Shown piece after piece: positions 44,348 to 55,846 of a DNA stretch of 64,000 nucleotides. The stretch lies in assembly GCA_023362775.1 (NCBI GenBank), contig JALMGJ010000006.1, positions 9,075,001 to 9,139,000 of the forward strand, read 5' to 3'. Position 1 is the stretch's first letter. Each line of letters starts with the position of its first letter. The translations under genes were made by a program, and so were the position numbers. Below the pieces are notes generated by a model. It was given only the letters and a program-made list of their open reading frames with translations, had not been told where the DNA came from and did no database searches. Source of the stretch: Charina bottae. Its lineage: Eukaryota; Chordata; Lepidosauria; Squamata; Charinaidae.

Positions 44348-44972
44348 TCAATATGCACTCTACATGGGGCTGCCCTTGAAGACCACCCAGAAACTACAGC
44401 TGGCTCAAAATCTGGTGGTGTGAGCAGTAACGGGCACCTCTCAGTGTGCCCATGTGTCATCACTGCTCTGTCAGCTTCATTGGTTGCCAGTCAGGTTTCG
44501 AGTACAGTTCAAGGTGCTGGTTATTACCTATAAAGCTCTGCATGGCATAAGGCCTGGATATCTGAGGGACCACTTGTCTCCAATTGTTTGCACCCACTTG
44601 GCATATTCGGGCAGAGTGGGTGCGCTCCAGGTCCCCTCTATTAAACGTTGTCACCGTGCAGGGTCAAGGAAGCGTGCCTTCTCTGGCGTGGCCCCTGCCC
44701 TCTGGAGCCAGCATCCCCCTGAAGATGTGGAGAGCACCCACTCTCCTAAGGTTCCAGAAAGCTCTGAAAACTCTTCAGCTCCCAGGCCTGGGGTTAATCT
44801 ATTATTGTATTTTTTTTGGGGGGGGGGCTGTTTTGTTTTGAGTTGTGTTGCTTTTAAGATTGTTTTAGCCCAAGCTTTCTGTGTGGCTTTATGTTTTATC
44901 ATTTTTTATGGATTTTCTGGTTCTGTACGCCACCCACAGTCCATTGGAGTTGGGTAGCTATAGCAAATTTGA

Positions 44973-45015
<43 letters not shown>

Positions 45016-45597
45016 TCCTAGAATTCTCTGGAATGTTCTGTTCCCAAAACGTGGGATTTTGCACATGCCTACTTGCATACCTCTACATCAGGACTCAGGA
45101 AGGATTTTATTTATTTATTTATTTATTTATTTAATTTGTTTAATTTATTGATTGATTGATTTAATTTATTTATTTCCCTGAACAGTGGCTAGGAGCTGAA
45201 CAAATAGATGGGTGAGTGAGATGATCTACCGTTGGTAAAACTCTGATGCAGGTAACATGAGACACAAATTATGGATAGGTTTTCCAGATGATGTTTTGTT
45301 CGTTGGTTATAAGTACAGTGATCATATTTTTGTGGAAAAAATAAAGAGGAAGCCTGAAAAAGGGGCAAATCATAAGGATTTTTTTTTAAAAAAAAATATT
45401 GTTTATGTTTATAACTTTGCCTTACAAAGGAAAATTCAAGAGCCAAGTCAAGAAAATAAATAATTTAATTAAATAAATCTGAAGGATGGCTTTTTGAAAT
45501 AAAGGGCAGTCCTTTATAATAAAGGACATATGGTCACTGTAGGTATAAGCCAATATTCCCATGCGGGGGGAGAAGATTGCAAATGCATTCCGTGCGG
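45016..45597. other. Non-coding DNA with TTTA/GATT repeats
   Basis: A (TTTA)n block lies at 45107-45136, then TTGATTGATTGATT and more TTTA up to 45175. The rest is unrecognised. Confidence 0.6.
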
Positions 45598-45656
45598 TCC
45601 GCCCAGAGTCTCTGGGAGTCTGGCGGCATATAAATTTAATAAATTATTATTATTAT
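45598..45656 (+). repeat. L2-type LINE 3' tail
   Basis: GTCCGCCCAGAGTCTCTGGG, AGTCTGGCGGCATATAAATT and a short ATT repeat. Confidence 0.7.
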
Positions 45657-47357
45657 GACTTGTGCTGCGTAGTTCTGTTTAAGAAGGCTACTTTTCTCAC
45701 TGGGAATAAGCCTCGTTGATCCCAATTGGAACCATGTGTAAATAGGCCTGCATAGGATTGCATTATGCAGGTAAGAATTTATCCAAACATTTGGTAGGAA
45801 AAAGTGCTTCCACGTATGGTTTCTTATTGGCCAGAAAAAAAGGAACATTGGAAGAATTAGCAACTGTGTATTTAAGGGATACACTCATGTTGTGACTTTC
45901 TGCAAGAAAGCTGCCATTTTCTACCTGTTGACCTGAGAATGATTCCCACTGAATCCAGTTCAACTTCCTTCTGTGGAGCAGGCAGAGAAAGAGTGTTTTC
46001 AACAGATGTCTTTATTTCAGAGTAGGCATGGAGGGAGGAAGAGATGCAACTGATGCCTGTGTTTCTTTTTTGGCTCTATCCCCGTTAACTTTGGCTCCAT
46101 CAAAATTGGAAAGTGGCCTTCAAAACCTTTCCCAGAATTGAGCTGTAAAACCTTCTCTCTCTGTGGTGTATACATAATGAAATGAAACATAACAACATAA
46201 TTATCTGGAAGACTTGTTTGGTTGGGCCTGTACAACACTTACCCCCTTAGGGCTTGAGAGAAGAATGCATGCCTGGGGCAGACGGAGCTTTTTTGCTGTT
46301 CTGGAGGAGACACATTGAGAGGATCATGCTCTTATTTCTGATTCTGAAAGGTTAGCAGGTATGTTTTTCCCACGTGCTTCTTCTTGATCATTACAAACAG
46401 AATATTGCTCAAGAGTGGAGCTCTTTTTGAGTCTTTATCTTCTGCTGAGGCCACCAGTTAAAGCTAGTAGACATTTGCTCCCCTTATCTTGGTGGCATTG
46501 GAGACAAATGAGATAATGTCAGAAATTCAACACTTGTATGCCCTGGTCTGTTTTCAACATCCGTGTTACTAGAGAAACCTGGTGGCAAGGAAAAGCAGAG
46601 AAGACTATGGGGGGGGGGAGGCAAAAAAGCTTTTCTACTCCCAAAACTTTGAAAAACTGACAAATCTCTGCTTATCCAGGGAGGATGTCAGATGCTCCTC
46701 ATTTGAAGCCTATTGTTGTACCTTGAAAGATAGAGTCCCTTCTTTTGAAAATGCAGTAAAGAAAATTCTCTTTTCTTCCTTCGGAAGCTGCAAAAAAATT
46801 ACCCAGAATATCTTTTGCTCCATCTGATGTATCCCAAGCACGTTTCACTAGGGGAAATAATTTAGTTGTATGCCTGCTTGCTCCAAGAAACTATGCAGCC
46901 TTGACACTGAACCCAGGACTTTCACTGGTCCAGAAAGGAACTGATTTCCCAGTGATGATGATGCTATCCGTTCAATTGTGTCCAATTTGGAACCCAAATC
47001 CTATATGAGAACTAAATAACTGGATCTGGAAATGTCATCTATGCTCTGATACAAAGACTTTTGAACCTCACTGTGAGTTACTAGTCCTAGAGGCCATCCA
47101 AAGTAAAAAAAAAATGCATCAGAGAGAAAGTCAAGATTTGGTAATTATATTGTTTTGAGACAGCTTAGCAAACAGGAAACTGTGCAGAGAACGGTCAAGA
47201 TAGCAGCTACAATATAATACAGAATTTGAGAGTTTCCTGCTGTAGCTCTTGTTCTTCAACCATCCTTAAAATGGAAAATGAAAACTCATGATGCTGGTTG
47301 CAGAATGGAGATGATAAAATATATCTTAATCTTCTTTTGTGGCCCTGAATTATATTG

Positions 47358-47358
<1 letters not shown>
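45657..47358. other. Single-copy non-coding DNA
   Basis: No gene supported. At about 47193-47225 a short GGTCAAGATAGCAGC is a relic of the foldback family seen at 33.3 and 38.9 kb. Confidence 0.4.

Positions 47359-47426
<68 letters not shown>
47359..47426. repeat. (TC)n microsatellite
   Basis: About 33 perfect TC units. The spurious ORFs across it are Leu-Ser or Arg-Glu repeats. Confidence 0.97.
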
Positions 47427-47429
<3 letters not shown>

Positions 47430-48041
47430 GTATTTTTCGCAAATGGCATGGAAACTCAAAGAGCTCAGATAAGCATCATCCTGTATCAATAACATTTGAC
47501 CCACTGTGTACCATAAATGTGATGGTTAATGTTTTTCATGATGTTATTTCTGTCAGTCATTTATGAAATGTGGGCCTTGTGCCTATAATTTATGTGGCAC
47601 TCTAGGAGTGTTTTGTGCTGCACGGGAGCAGCTGTGTGCTGTTATGAGAAAGATGCAGAATTTTTTGGGTGATAGACAGGAAAAGATGAGCCTTGCAGAT
47701 AGGTGGATTTTTCTAGCATTCAGACACAGTTGCTTTGTTCGTTGCAGTTGTTTGCCTGTGGCAGCTGCTAACGTGACAGTCCCTTCTCTAAATTTGTCAC
47801 CAGATTTTAGAGTGCCAACTTAGCTGCTTTGTGTTTCCAAAAAAAGATAACCTCAATAAATTAAGAATTCTTTCTCTCTCCCCTTCTCTCTCTTTGTGTA
47901 TGTATGTGTGCAGTTTCCACGTCTTTGTATAAAGCTCAGTACCTGTACCGTTTACTATACTTTTCTGTACTCCTTTATCAGGGATGAACAATCACAATGG
48001 ACGTGACTGTTGTTTTTCATGGTTTGGGGAAAGGTTTAGAG
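47427..48041. other. Non-coding DNA
   Basis: Nothing recognised. Confidence 0.35.
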
Positions 48042-48175
48042 CAGTGTTTCTCAACCTTGGCAACTTGAAGAGGTGTGGACTTCAACTCCCAGAATTCCTC
48101 AGCCAGCTTTCTGGCTGGGGAATTCTGGGAGTTGAAGTCCACAACTCTTCAAGTTGCCAAGGTTGAGAAACGTTG
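48042..48175. mobile_element. Palindromic hAT-type miniature element
   Basis: CAGTGTTTCTCAACCTTGGC to GGTTGAGAAACGTTG. The perfect 8-bp TSD GTTTAGAG is at 48034-48041 and 48176-48183. The near-perfect hairpin arms meet at CAGCCAGCTTTCTGGCTGG. Confidence 0.93.
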
Positions 48176-49958
48176 GTTTAGAGAGATTCTTCTTTTCTTT
48201 TTTTAACCTTGAGCATACAATGTTCCTGTGCTCCACTCCTCCAAAAGGTGAGAAGTGACACCACCCATTTTCATGATTAACAGTCAGGGGTTGCAGAGAA
48301 GGAGCTGTGAACCCTCGCCTTGTCATCTCAACTTCACACCTTCCCATCACTGCCGTTAGCAATGTATCCATGTCCTGATAGACCCTTTTTAAAAAGCAGC
48401 AATTGAGGAGATGCCGAATTACAATTCCTTTGAAGCTTGTTTTTCTTTTGAGGTTACAACAGAGGTCGTGAGTGCAGTGCCCTTGGGCCTCAGGCCAATA
48501 AGGGAATGGAATCAGGAAATGTCTCTCTCCCGTAGGGGCTCTGATCTCTTTGTATGTTCATAAGCCATCAAAATATGGTCAAAACTCAGCGGTTGAGTGG
48601 AGGACATACAAAGTGCCACTTGTTATGAGTTATGACCATGTTTTGAAAGCTTATGGACATACAAAGAGGTCAGAGAGCATAAGGGAGAATGACATTTCCT
48701 TCAAGTTCAAGCTGGAGCAAAAACCTTTGCATTTCCAAGTGTTTCCATTGTGTTGTTTTACTTCTGGGACTATTCTCCACCTTTACCACCAGTCAAGCTA
48801 AACTGGATCCTGGGCACCATCTGCTCAAGCATTTACTGGATTTGATCACTTCGTCATGCCTGGGTGTGTGTGTTTGTTTGTGTGTTTGTGTGTGTATCAC
48901 ATGTTTGTTGTTCTGTATTCAGGGAAGTCGAGCTTATGTGGTTATGTCCAAGAGAGAATTCTCCACCTTCTATCTGAAGTGGTGCCATTCAGAAGAAACG
49001 AAACATTTCCATCATTAACGCAGGGAACTTTTAACACCAAACAGATACATCAATAACCTTTCCAGAAGAGTGATTAAGTTTAATTTCTTTTATTCTTAAC
49101 TGTTTCCATGGCAGGCTTAAATGTAAATAGATAGTGGCGGGGGGGGGGGAACAGCATGTACATTCAGATCTAAGAAAGCACAATAGGGCCAGATCTTTAC
49201 GGGAAGCTTTTCTATTAGTTTGACTGATTTTTCCTTTTTGTAGCACTGGCACGCTATGTATGTCAAGCAGATAAATCTCTAAATCATATAGTTTAGAAGT
49301 GGCAATGCTAACTTCTGGGACTAATTAGCACTTGTTCTTTTGACAGCACATTGAGATTGTTCAGATCCACTGAGCTATAAAATTGCAACATTAAACCATC
49401 TGACTTGAAATACATATTCTTCCATCTCTTTTAAAAAATTATCCTAGATCATTTAGACTGTGTATCAATGCCAATCGACAGTCTTATCTAAACTAAAAGA
49501 ATAACCCAGCTTGGAAATCTTTCTTTGCTCCTAACAGGACTCTTGTTCTGAAAACGGTTAGGTTCCCCCCCCCCCTCACAGAACATTCTTAACAGACTAT
49601 AGTTACCAGGATTCTTAATAAGAATCTATGATGACTATATATGCCTTATGTCAAGGGTTCGGCTACTGTATCTTTTCTGGCCTCTGGGAGACATCTTTTA
49701 GGATGCCTTCTCCCAATTTAAAATATTTTTTTTAAAAAATGCCCATTTCAAAAAGTCTTCTGAGATTTCAGAGATCCTACCCTGAGATGCTCTGTGATCT
49801 TGTCCAAATCATCAAATCTCATGAGCTTTCCATTGTCCAAGCCTTGATTTATACCATCTGTATTCAAAAGAACTTGAATCCACAGCAGGATATTAGGAGA
49901 AATGAGGTAACATTTCCCAGACTAAGACCACCATTGGAGAATACCAGAGCTGTCAGAT
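48176..49958. other. Single-copy non-coding DNA
   Basis: A TG-rich stretch lies at about 48863-48895, a G-run at 49139-49149 and a C-run at 49565-49575. In 48545-48675 a stretch with TTGTATGTTCATAAGC is answered by the inverted GCTTATGGACATACAAAG, a local foldback. No gene supported. Confidence 0.4.
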
Positions 49959-50085
49959 AGATTGGGAAGTTGAATAAATCTCAGAAGAAGACAATAGCAA
50001 GCCATTCCATACTCTTACTAAGAAAACTGCATGAATGCGTCCATGAAGTCACCATGAGTCATGCTTGACTTGAATGAAACTTCAA
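49959..50085 (+). repeat. Sauria-type SINE 3' end relic
   Basis: AGAAGACAATAGCAAGCCAT, ACTAAGAAAACTGCATGAAT, AAGTCACCATGAGTCATGCT and TGACTTGAATG parallel the 3' half of the SINEs at 32.2 and 62.2 kb. The tRNA head is lost. Confidence 0.6.
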
Positions 50086-50753
50086 GTGAGAGATGCCGTC
50101 TGACTCTTCAGAAGAACTTTGATATACCTTCATTAGCAGCAATTAAGTAGCATTTGATTAGGTTTTCAAGAAGAAACCAAGTTTTTAGACTCTTGAGAAT
50201 TAGATCTTATTCAGCACTGATTGGTTTAAGAAGCTATATGTGGAACCTTAAGAATTGCCTGGTCTGTGGGATATTTCCAGTTGATTTTGACCATAGTTCA
50301 CCAGAACTATATATGTCTACTTTGCCTGTATTAATTATTAGTTAGTATGTCTAACTTGCCTGTATTAATTACCACTAAGGATCAGAGAAGACTCTTTGTA
50401 GAAGTGTTGCCAAAGATGAAACTGCATCAAGGTCTTTATTTGCCACCTGGACAAGGGTAGAACATAGAGTTGCCAAATATTTGCACTTGCTTAGCAAATC
50501 CAGGGGGTTATATTAGCTCTGCAGTGCTTTGAAAAGAATTTGGAAAAGGTCCTTCAGAGTGTTTGGGAGTGTGAATTCTCCACAACTTTTTAAAGTAGCT
50601 TGTCCTTATCTGGGATTACACAGCTACCCTCTACCCTCTGCCTGGATAATATGCAATTGTTTTAAGGAGTTGGTGAGAAATAGTACATTCACACTCCTGC
50701 ATACTCTGAAACAGCTGTTTGGATCATCACAGAAGCATAGCACAGGACTAGAA
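50086..50753. other. Non-coding DNA
   Basis: Nothing recognised. Confidence 0.35.
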
Positions 50754-51055
50754 CAGGGGTCGGCAAACTTTTTTATGCCAGGAGCCATTTTGACATTTAT
50801 AAAATTTATAATATCACTCGAGGGCCAGGGGGCGGGGTTTGAGGGTGGGAGCCAATCGCGTGGAAGGGGCGGGGTTTGCGGGCGGGAGCCAATCACGCAC
50901 ACTTAGGGCCTGCTCCCGCCATGCCCGCCGCCACGCACACCATGCCGCTGCCGCGCCTGCCCCCGCCACGGCCGCCACGCCTGCCTGGGGAAGAGCCACA
51001 CTCAAGGGGCCAAAGAGCCGCATGTGGCTCGCGAGCCGCAGTTTGCCGACCCCTG
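50754..51055. mobile_element. hAT-type element (CAGGGGTCGGCAAAC ends) with GC/CCAAT cassette
   Basis: The TIRs are CAGGGGTCGGCAAACTTTTT and GTTTGCCGACCCCTG. The TSD is GACTAGAA / GCCTAGAA (7 of 8) at 50746-50753 and 51056-51063. It contains two cassette units (GGGGGCGGGGTTTGAGGG and GGGAGCCAATCGCGTGG). A CpG-rich GCCGCC/CGCCTGCC stretch and AAGAGCCGCATGTGGCTCGC follow near the right end. The ends are the same as in 57399-58613. No transposase. Confidence 0.9.
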
Positions 51056-51063
51056 GCCTAGAA

Positions 51064-52349
51064 CATACAGCCTGCCAGTGACAAGTTTAATGTCCATCTT
51101 ATCCAGAATCCTGGACAATAAAATACTCATAGGAAGTCACACACAAGCTTCTGTGACTTCCATTAAGTTCATTTTGCTGCTTTAAGGACATAAAATTCAT
51201 GAAGTAAGCCATGATTTACTTATAAAATTATCCTGCTTAGTCTGTTTATTGTATAATTTAGATATTTTTTTATTTATTTACAGCCAAAAAGACCCAAAGA
51301 GCAAATACAGATATAATCTAAAATTTGGCATTAGATAAAACAGTTTAACAAATAAATTGATAAATATTATGCAAGACATTTAAAACTCAAAGTTATTAAT
51401 GTTTACTAAAGACCCTGTTTTTATAGCCATAGTTAAAACTTTGACTGTTGCTGCTATAATTTTAGGACTTTTACCTGCAAGTAAAATGTTTACATATTCA
51501 GAAATATCTCTTCCTGGGCTTGAAATGTACAATTAATATAACTGAATTTATCTTAAAATGTGTTTAGTTTAAAATGGAGTACAAGTTATAGACTTACAAG
51601 AAGACTAGGATCTCCTAACTCATTAGTTTGTCAAATTGGCAAAAAAAAAGTTGAAGGCAATAATAATAAAAATCAGAGTTATGTTTTCTGCTTTAGACTC
51701 CGCCACATATTCACATTTTTAGAAGAAAAGTAGCTCCCTTCAGGAGTAGGGAAAGCAAAAAATCTCATTACATAAAAGTTTTGCCTTTAGCTCTCTCTTC
51801 AGTCTCATTCTGTGAACTCTCACTGCAATCCACAGCTCTGCTCCTTTTGAGACTGAGATTAATTTTTTATCCTCTCTATTGACTTCTGATTCTGGAAAGT
51901 TTTGTCTGGATTGAGAAAAGTTTCTCTTCCCTTTCATGTGCACAGTAAGTCCTTTGTATAAAGAAATTGTAATCTTCTGATACTGTAGATAAAAGAAGGG
52001 GTGTTCATGGTCAGGATCAAAAAAGTCAGTATAGCACCCACAACTGTTCAGTTGAAGCCCCACCCCATTTCCATGTCTGGCTGCCATCTTGACCTCTTCT
52101 ACTATGGACAACCCAGATAAAAGCCTTCCTATTACAAATTATTAGAAGCTGTTTGGAGACAGTTTTCCCTTCTCTTACTGCATTTATTATCCTAAGAGAA
52201 AGCATTTCGTTCAAGGTGAAATTCATTTGTTTTCCACTATAACGCAGAAAATTTTGTTTGGGAACAAGGGGTTTTCCTGTGAAAAGGCCTTCATGCCTCT
52301 AGTTTGACTCCACTATCTAGAGTAAAGCAAGATATAGAAGGTACAGACT
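51064..52349. other. AT-rich non-coding DNA
   Basis: At about 52015-52105 AAAAAGTCAGTATAGCACCC and GGCTGCCATCTTGACC show a relic of the foldback family at 33.3 kb. No gene supported. Confidence 0.4.
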
Positions 52350-52668
52350 TTATTATTTATTTTTTTATTTTATTTTATTTTATTTTATTTTATTTTATTT
52401 TATTTTATTTTATTTTATTTTATTTTATTTTATTTTATTTTATTTTATTTTAATTTTATTATTTTATTTTATTTTATTTTATTTTATTTATTTTATTTTT
52501 TTATTTTTTATTTTATTTTATTTTATTTTATTTTTTTATTTATTTTATTTTATTTTATTTTATTATTTTTTTATTTTATTTTATTTTATTTTATTTTATT
52601 ATTTTTATTTTATTTTATTTTATTATTTTATTTTTATTATTTTTATTTTTTTATTTTATTTTATTTTA
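52350..52668. repeat. (ATTTT)n pentanucleotide array, about 320 bp
   Basis: Nearly pure TATTT pentamers at first, increasingly interrupted to the right by ATTATTTT and runs of T. Confidence 0.97.
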
Positions 52669-52806
52669 ACTTTCCTTGGTTCTACAATAATCATTTGGGA
52701 ACCACATATACAAAATCAGTGTAAAGTGGCTGCCATCAAGTGTGGTTCTCTCACTAAGGTACACTGCAAATTGTGAGACTCCAGCCAGCAATCTGCCATA
52801 GAATTT

Positions 52807-52897
52807 GGGTAGAAATATAAATCCACCAGTGGTTTCTTTGCCAAACCCACAAGATAAAATGTAAAAAGGTGAAGGAGAATTATATAAACCACAATCA
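52807..52897 (+). repeat. 91-bp direct repeat, copy A
   Basis: Shares GGGTAGAAAT, AAATCCACCAGTG, TTTCTTTGCCAAACCCACAA, GATAAAATGTAAAAAGGTGA and CAATCA with copy B at 54365-54455, with only a handful of mismatches. Confidence 0.85.
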
Positions 52898-54364
52898 ACT
52901 CCTGTGAAAAAAGGGTAGAACGAAAATTAAGCTAACTGATAATAATCCCAAATCCTACAGGCATAAAATTGCCTTTCTGAAATTCTCCATCTTGTTTCAG
53001 GCAGAGAAATGGTGGAGAGCATTTCACCACTTTTTCCCAAGCAATTAAAAAAAATTCCAAGTGTTTCTTGTGGTGGGACCACTAACTACTTCTTCCAACC
53101 TTTTCCACTGTTGGAGTACCAGCTGAGTCACCATAGACTTCCGCCATAAATGTGTATGTGCCAAGCATCATTGTGGGACATTGTGGGAGAAAAAAACAAT
53201 GACAAGAGGAAAAGCTATTAGAACATTCTGTAAAGGAATCTATTCCAATGGATGAGCATGAACCCATATACTTTCTTTAAAACAAAGTATTGTTTGGGAA
53301 TTTTCAACTCACCTCAAGCACTTTTTGCTCTATTAAACAAAAAAAGAGTAACAAAGTGAGATTCCTGTATTAGCTGGTTTGTTGCTTTTAGTGCTAGGTC
53401 TCACATTGATGCCATAAATATTCCATGCTGTTTGCTAATCTCAGCAGTTACACTTCCATTTCTTCCGATGCCTTAAAATTCAGTCACTCAGTCCTATGTA
53501 GTTCCTTAATTCTCAAGACAGAATGTTTTTATTCAAGCCTCCCAAAACCTTGTTTTGATCTCAGAGCTTTGCAACACATGTTCCTTCCAACCTAGGTCTT
53601 TTCTCTAGAGTTGCAATCATTTGCTCACTTAGTTTCTGAGAAGATTCTGGATGGCCTATGATTATATTTCATACTTTCGTATTGCATTCATGTCCTTTTT
53701 AAATTTGGGTTAATTTTTTAGAAAATAGAATGGAATCACAGTGTGGAGTGGCAAAGTTCTGACAAAGCATTTTGAGGCTCTTGTGCTTTTAAGTAGATGT
53801 TTCCTGCTTGCAGATTCAGTCTATTACATGTCTTCCTTGTGAATATCATGCAATTGGTGATAAATAATAGAGTCTTTTAACTGTTGTTTATTGTCATTTT
53901 CTGTTCACTGCTTACCCAGCTTTCTTTACATGTATGTACAAACATACATACATACATACATGTACAGAAATAAGAAAGGAACATGTATCATTCCTAACAT
54001 CTAATATCTGAACTGCTAATGCCCCGTCGCCCATCCGTCCTTGGTCTCACACCCAGTGAGATAGAACATTACTTGCTTGGACCTGAAATTGCTCCTAACT
54101 CCCACCTCCCTCACCTAGCAATTTGGTCTTCTGCAACCTGTTCAGACTGTTTTGGGGTTTCTGTTTTCCTTTCCGTTGTGTGACCAAGGTTGGGCTCAGG
54201 AACTAGGAGGTATGGAGAGATAGAACAACACCATTAGAAAAACTGACTTCTCGGAGCATTTCACACAACCAAAAAGGCTACTTTCACCCTACTTTCAGAT
54301 AACCTAGCACAGAGTCAAGGGGACAAAAATTAATCACTTAGCCCTCAGAACAAGTTGTTGTCAT

Positions 54365-54455
54365 GGGTAGAAATGTAAATCCACCAGTGATTTCTTTGCC
54401 AAACCCACAAGATAAAATGTAAAAAGGTGAAGGAAAATCATATAAACGACAATCA
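54365..54455 (+). repeat. 91-bp direct repeat, copy B
   Basis: Same orientation as copy A, about 1.56 kb away. The flanks differ. Confidence 0.85.
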
Positions 54456-54540
54456 GTTCAGAGCTGATCTAGAAGCAGCACAAAAACTTGATGGGGAAAT
54501 ATTGTTTATTGAATAGAACATATTTCTGAGTATCTCTTAC

Positions 54541-54600
54541 TTTATTTTATTTATTTATTACTCAAATTTATCACCGCCCATCTCCACAATAGTAGAGGAA
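54541..54600 (-). repeat. L2-type LINE 3' tail, minus strand
   Basis: TTTATTTATTTATTACTC, AAATTTATCACCGCCCATCT and CCAC, the reverse complement of the family 3' end. Confidence 0.65.
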
Positions 54601-55164
54601 GGACAACATTAGATAATCCTATCTAGCTTTAATTCTGCTGCTACTGATTGTGGAAGAGTAATGCCTTCAGAATACAAAACATTGCAGCCTGTAAAGGCAA
54701 TCAAAATCTGTTTTGGTTTGGGGTGTTTTATGATCATGGGAATTTGCAACACCTTTTTAATTATTATCTCAGTCTAGTCTTAGGTATCTGCATTGGCCCT
54801 TCCAATTCTCCCTCTCTTACTTGTCCAATGGAAATAGAGAACAGTTTTTACTAAAGCTGAAAATACAGTCCCACAAAGAAGTGCTGATTGTGAATGATTG
54901 AAAAAGCATGTTTTTCTTGGTGGCTTCTAACAATATTTGAAAGCAACTTTCCGAATATTAGGAAAGAAAAGGAATGATCAGCCCAAACAATGCAATGCAA
55001 TGTAATGCAATATAATACAATAATATAGAGCACTGCTTGGTTTCATCTCACTTTTGCAGTTCCAGTAGCTGGAAGAGATTTCCAGTAAGATACTGGGAGC
55101 CCTGGGCATGGATTTTGCACAAGTATAGCTTTTGAGCTTTTTTGACAAGTTTTTTAACAAGTAA
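54601..55164. other. Non-coding DNA
   Basis: Repeated ATGCAATG/TAATGCAATATAAT-type words lie near 54990-55025. No gene supported. Confidence 0.35.
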
Positions 55165-55280
55165 GGGGCGTGGTGGCTCAGCAGGTAAGACGCCAGGCTT
55201 GTCGATCAGAAGATCGCAAGTTTGGAGGTTCGAATCCCTAGTCCCGCGTGACGGAGTGAGCTCCCGCACTCGCCCCAGAT
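55165..55280 (+). mobile_element. SINE head (first part of a SINE/L1 chimera)
   Basis: The tRNA-like head of the SINE family seen at 10.0 kb: GGGGCGTGGTGGCTCAGCAG, B-box GGAGGTTCGAATCCC, ending at CTCCCGCACTCGCCCC. The body and BovB-like tail are missing. Sequence changes abruptly to an L1 3' end. Confidence 0.85.
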
Positions 55281-55740
55281 GCAATGGCAGAAAGCTGAGT
55301 GGCCTTGTGCAATTCTGTTATGTACATATGTTGTTTATGCTAACTGTGCCAAGATTATTGCACGCAAAAAGTTGGAAAAGCAATGAAATGCCTACAGAGG
55401 AAGATTGGATCATAAAATTAACTGAACTTGCAGACATTGGGGAAGTTGACCAGTTTGGTCAGAGAGAAAAAACAGTTCAGACTTTTTTTAAAAGATTGGA
55501 ACCCTTATATGGACTTTTTGCTGAAAGAAGAAAACAATGAATTGATGGTTATGGGATTTGGGGATTAAAAATGAAACGAAGAGGTTGGAGAAAAGCTTAA
55601 GATGACAATTACTGGATAGAAAGAAGGGCAGAAGGAACAATTTTATGATGGTTTTTTTTCAATTTCTTTCTTGTTTCTCTATTTCTTATTTTCTATCTTT
55701 GTTCTCATTTGTTTTGAACATTTTATTATACTAAAAAAAT
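55281..55740 (+). pseudogene. L1 LINE ORF2 C-terminus and 3' UTR (second part of the chimera)
   Basis: The 132-codon frame 55142-55540 runs through the SINE head into ORF2-like sequence. RLLHAKSWKSNEMPTEEDWI at about residues 71-90 and LTELADIGEVDQFGQ at about 93-107 match the C-terminal end of vertebrate L1 ORF2 (Lys-x-Trp-Lys ... Pro-Thr-x-x-x-Trp ... Lys-Leu). TFFKRLEPLYGLF then precedes the stop. A pyrimidine-rich 3' UTR follows. No poly(A) tail or TSD was found, so the right boundary is a guess. Confidence 0.65.
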
Positions 55741-55846
55741 CTAATTTTGTTTTTAAAAAGGTTTTGTAGCCTTAAAAAGAGATTGAGGGTAGAGCATCAA
55801 CTTTTTAAAATAAAGATTTGCTAGCCTGTATCTTGGGAGAGAGATT

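Larger units (their letters stand above)
43783..45015 (+). pseudogene. L2-type LINE 3' end, split by a SINE
   Basis: The left piece (43783-43851) encodes DAVHALVTSQLDYCNVLY. The right piece (from 44348) resumes with a repeat of the target (GCACTCTACATGGGGCTGCC) and encodes LHWLPVRFRVQFKVLVITYK, ALHGIRPGYLRDHLSP and RKRAFSGVAPALW. These are the L2 C-terminal blocks in the right order. The 3' end has CGCCACCCACAGTCC / GGAGTTGGGTAGC and a (GAT)n tail at 44974-45015. Frameshifted and inactive. Confidence 0.85.
52669..54540. other. Single-copy non-coding DNA with one internal duplication
   Basis: A segment at 52807-52897 recurs in the same orientation at 54365-54455. A small (CATA)n lies at 53942-53960. 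No gene supported. Confidence 0.4.
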
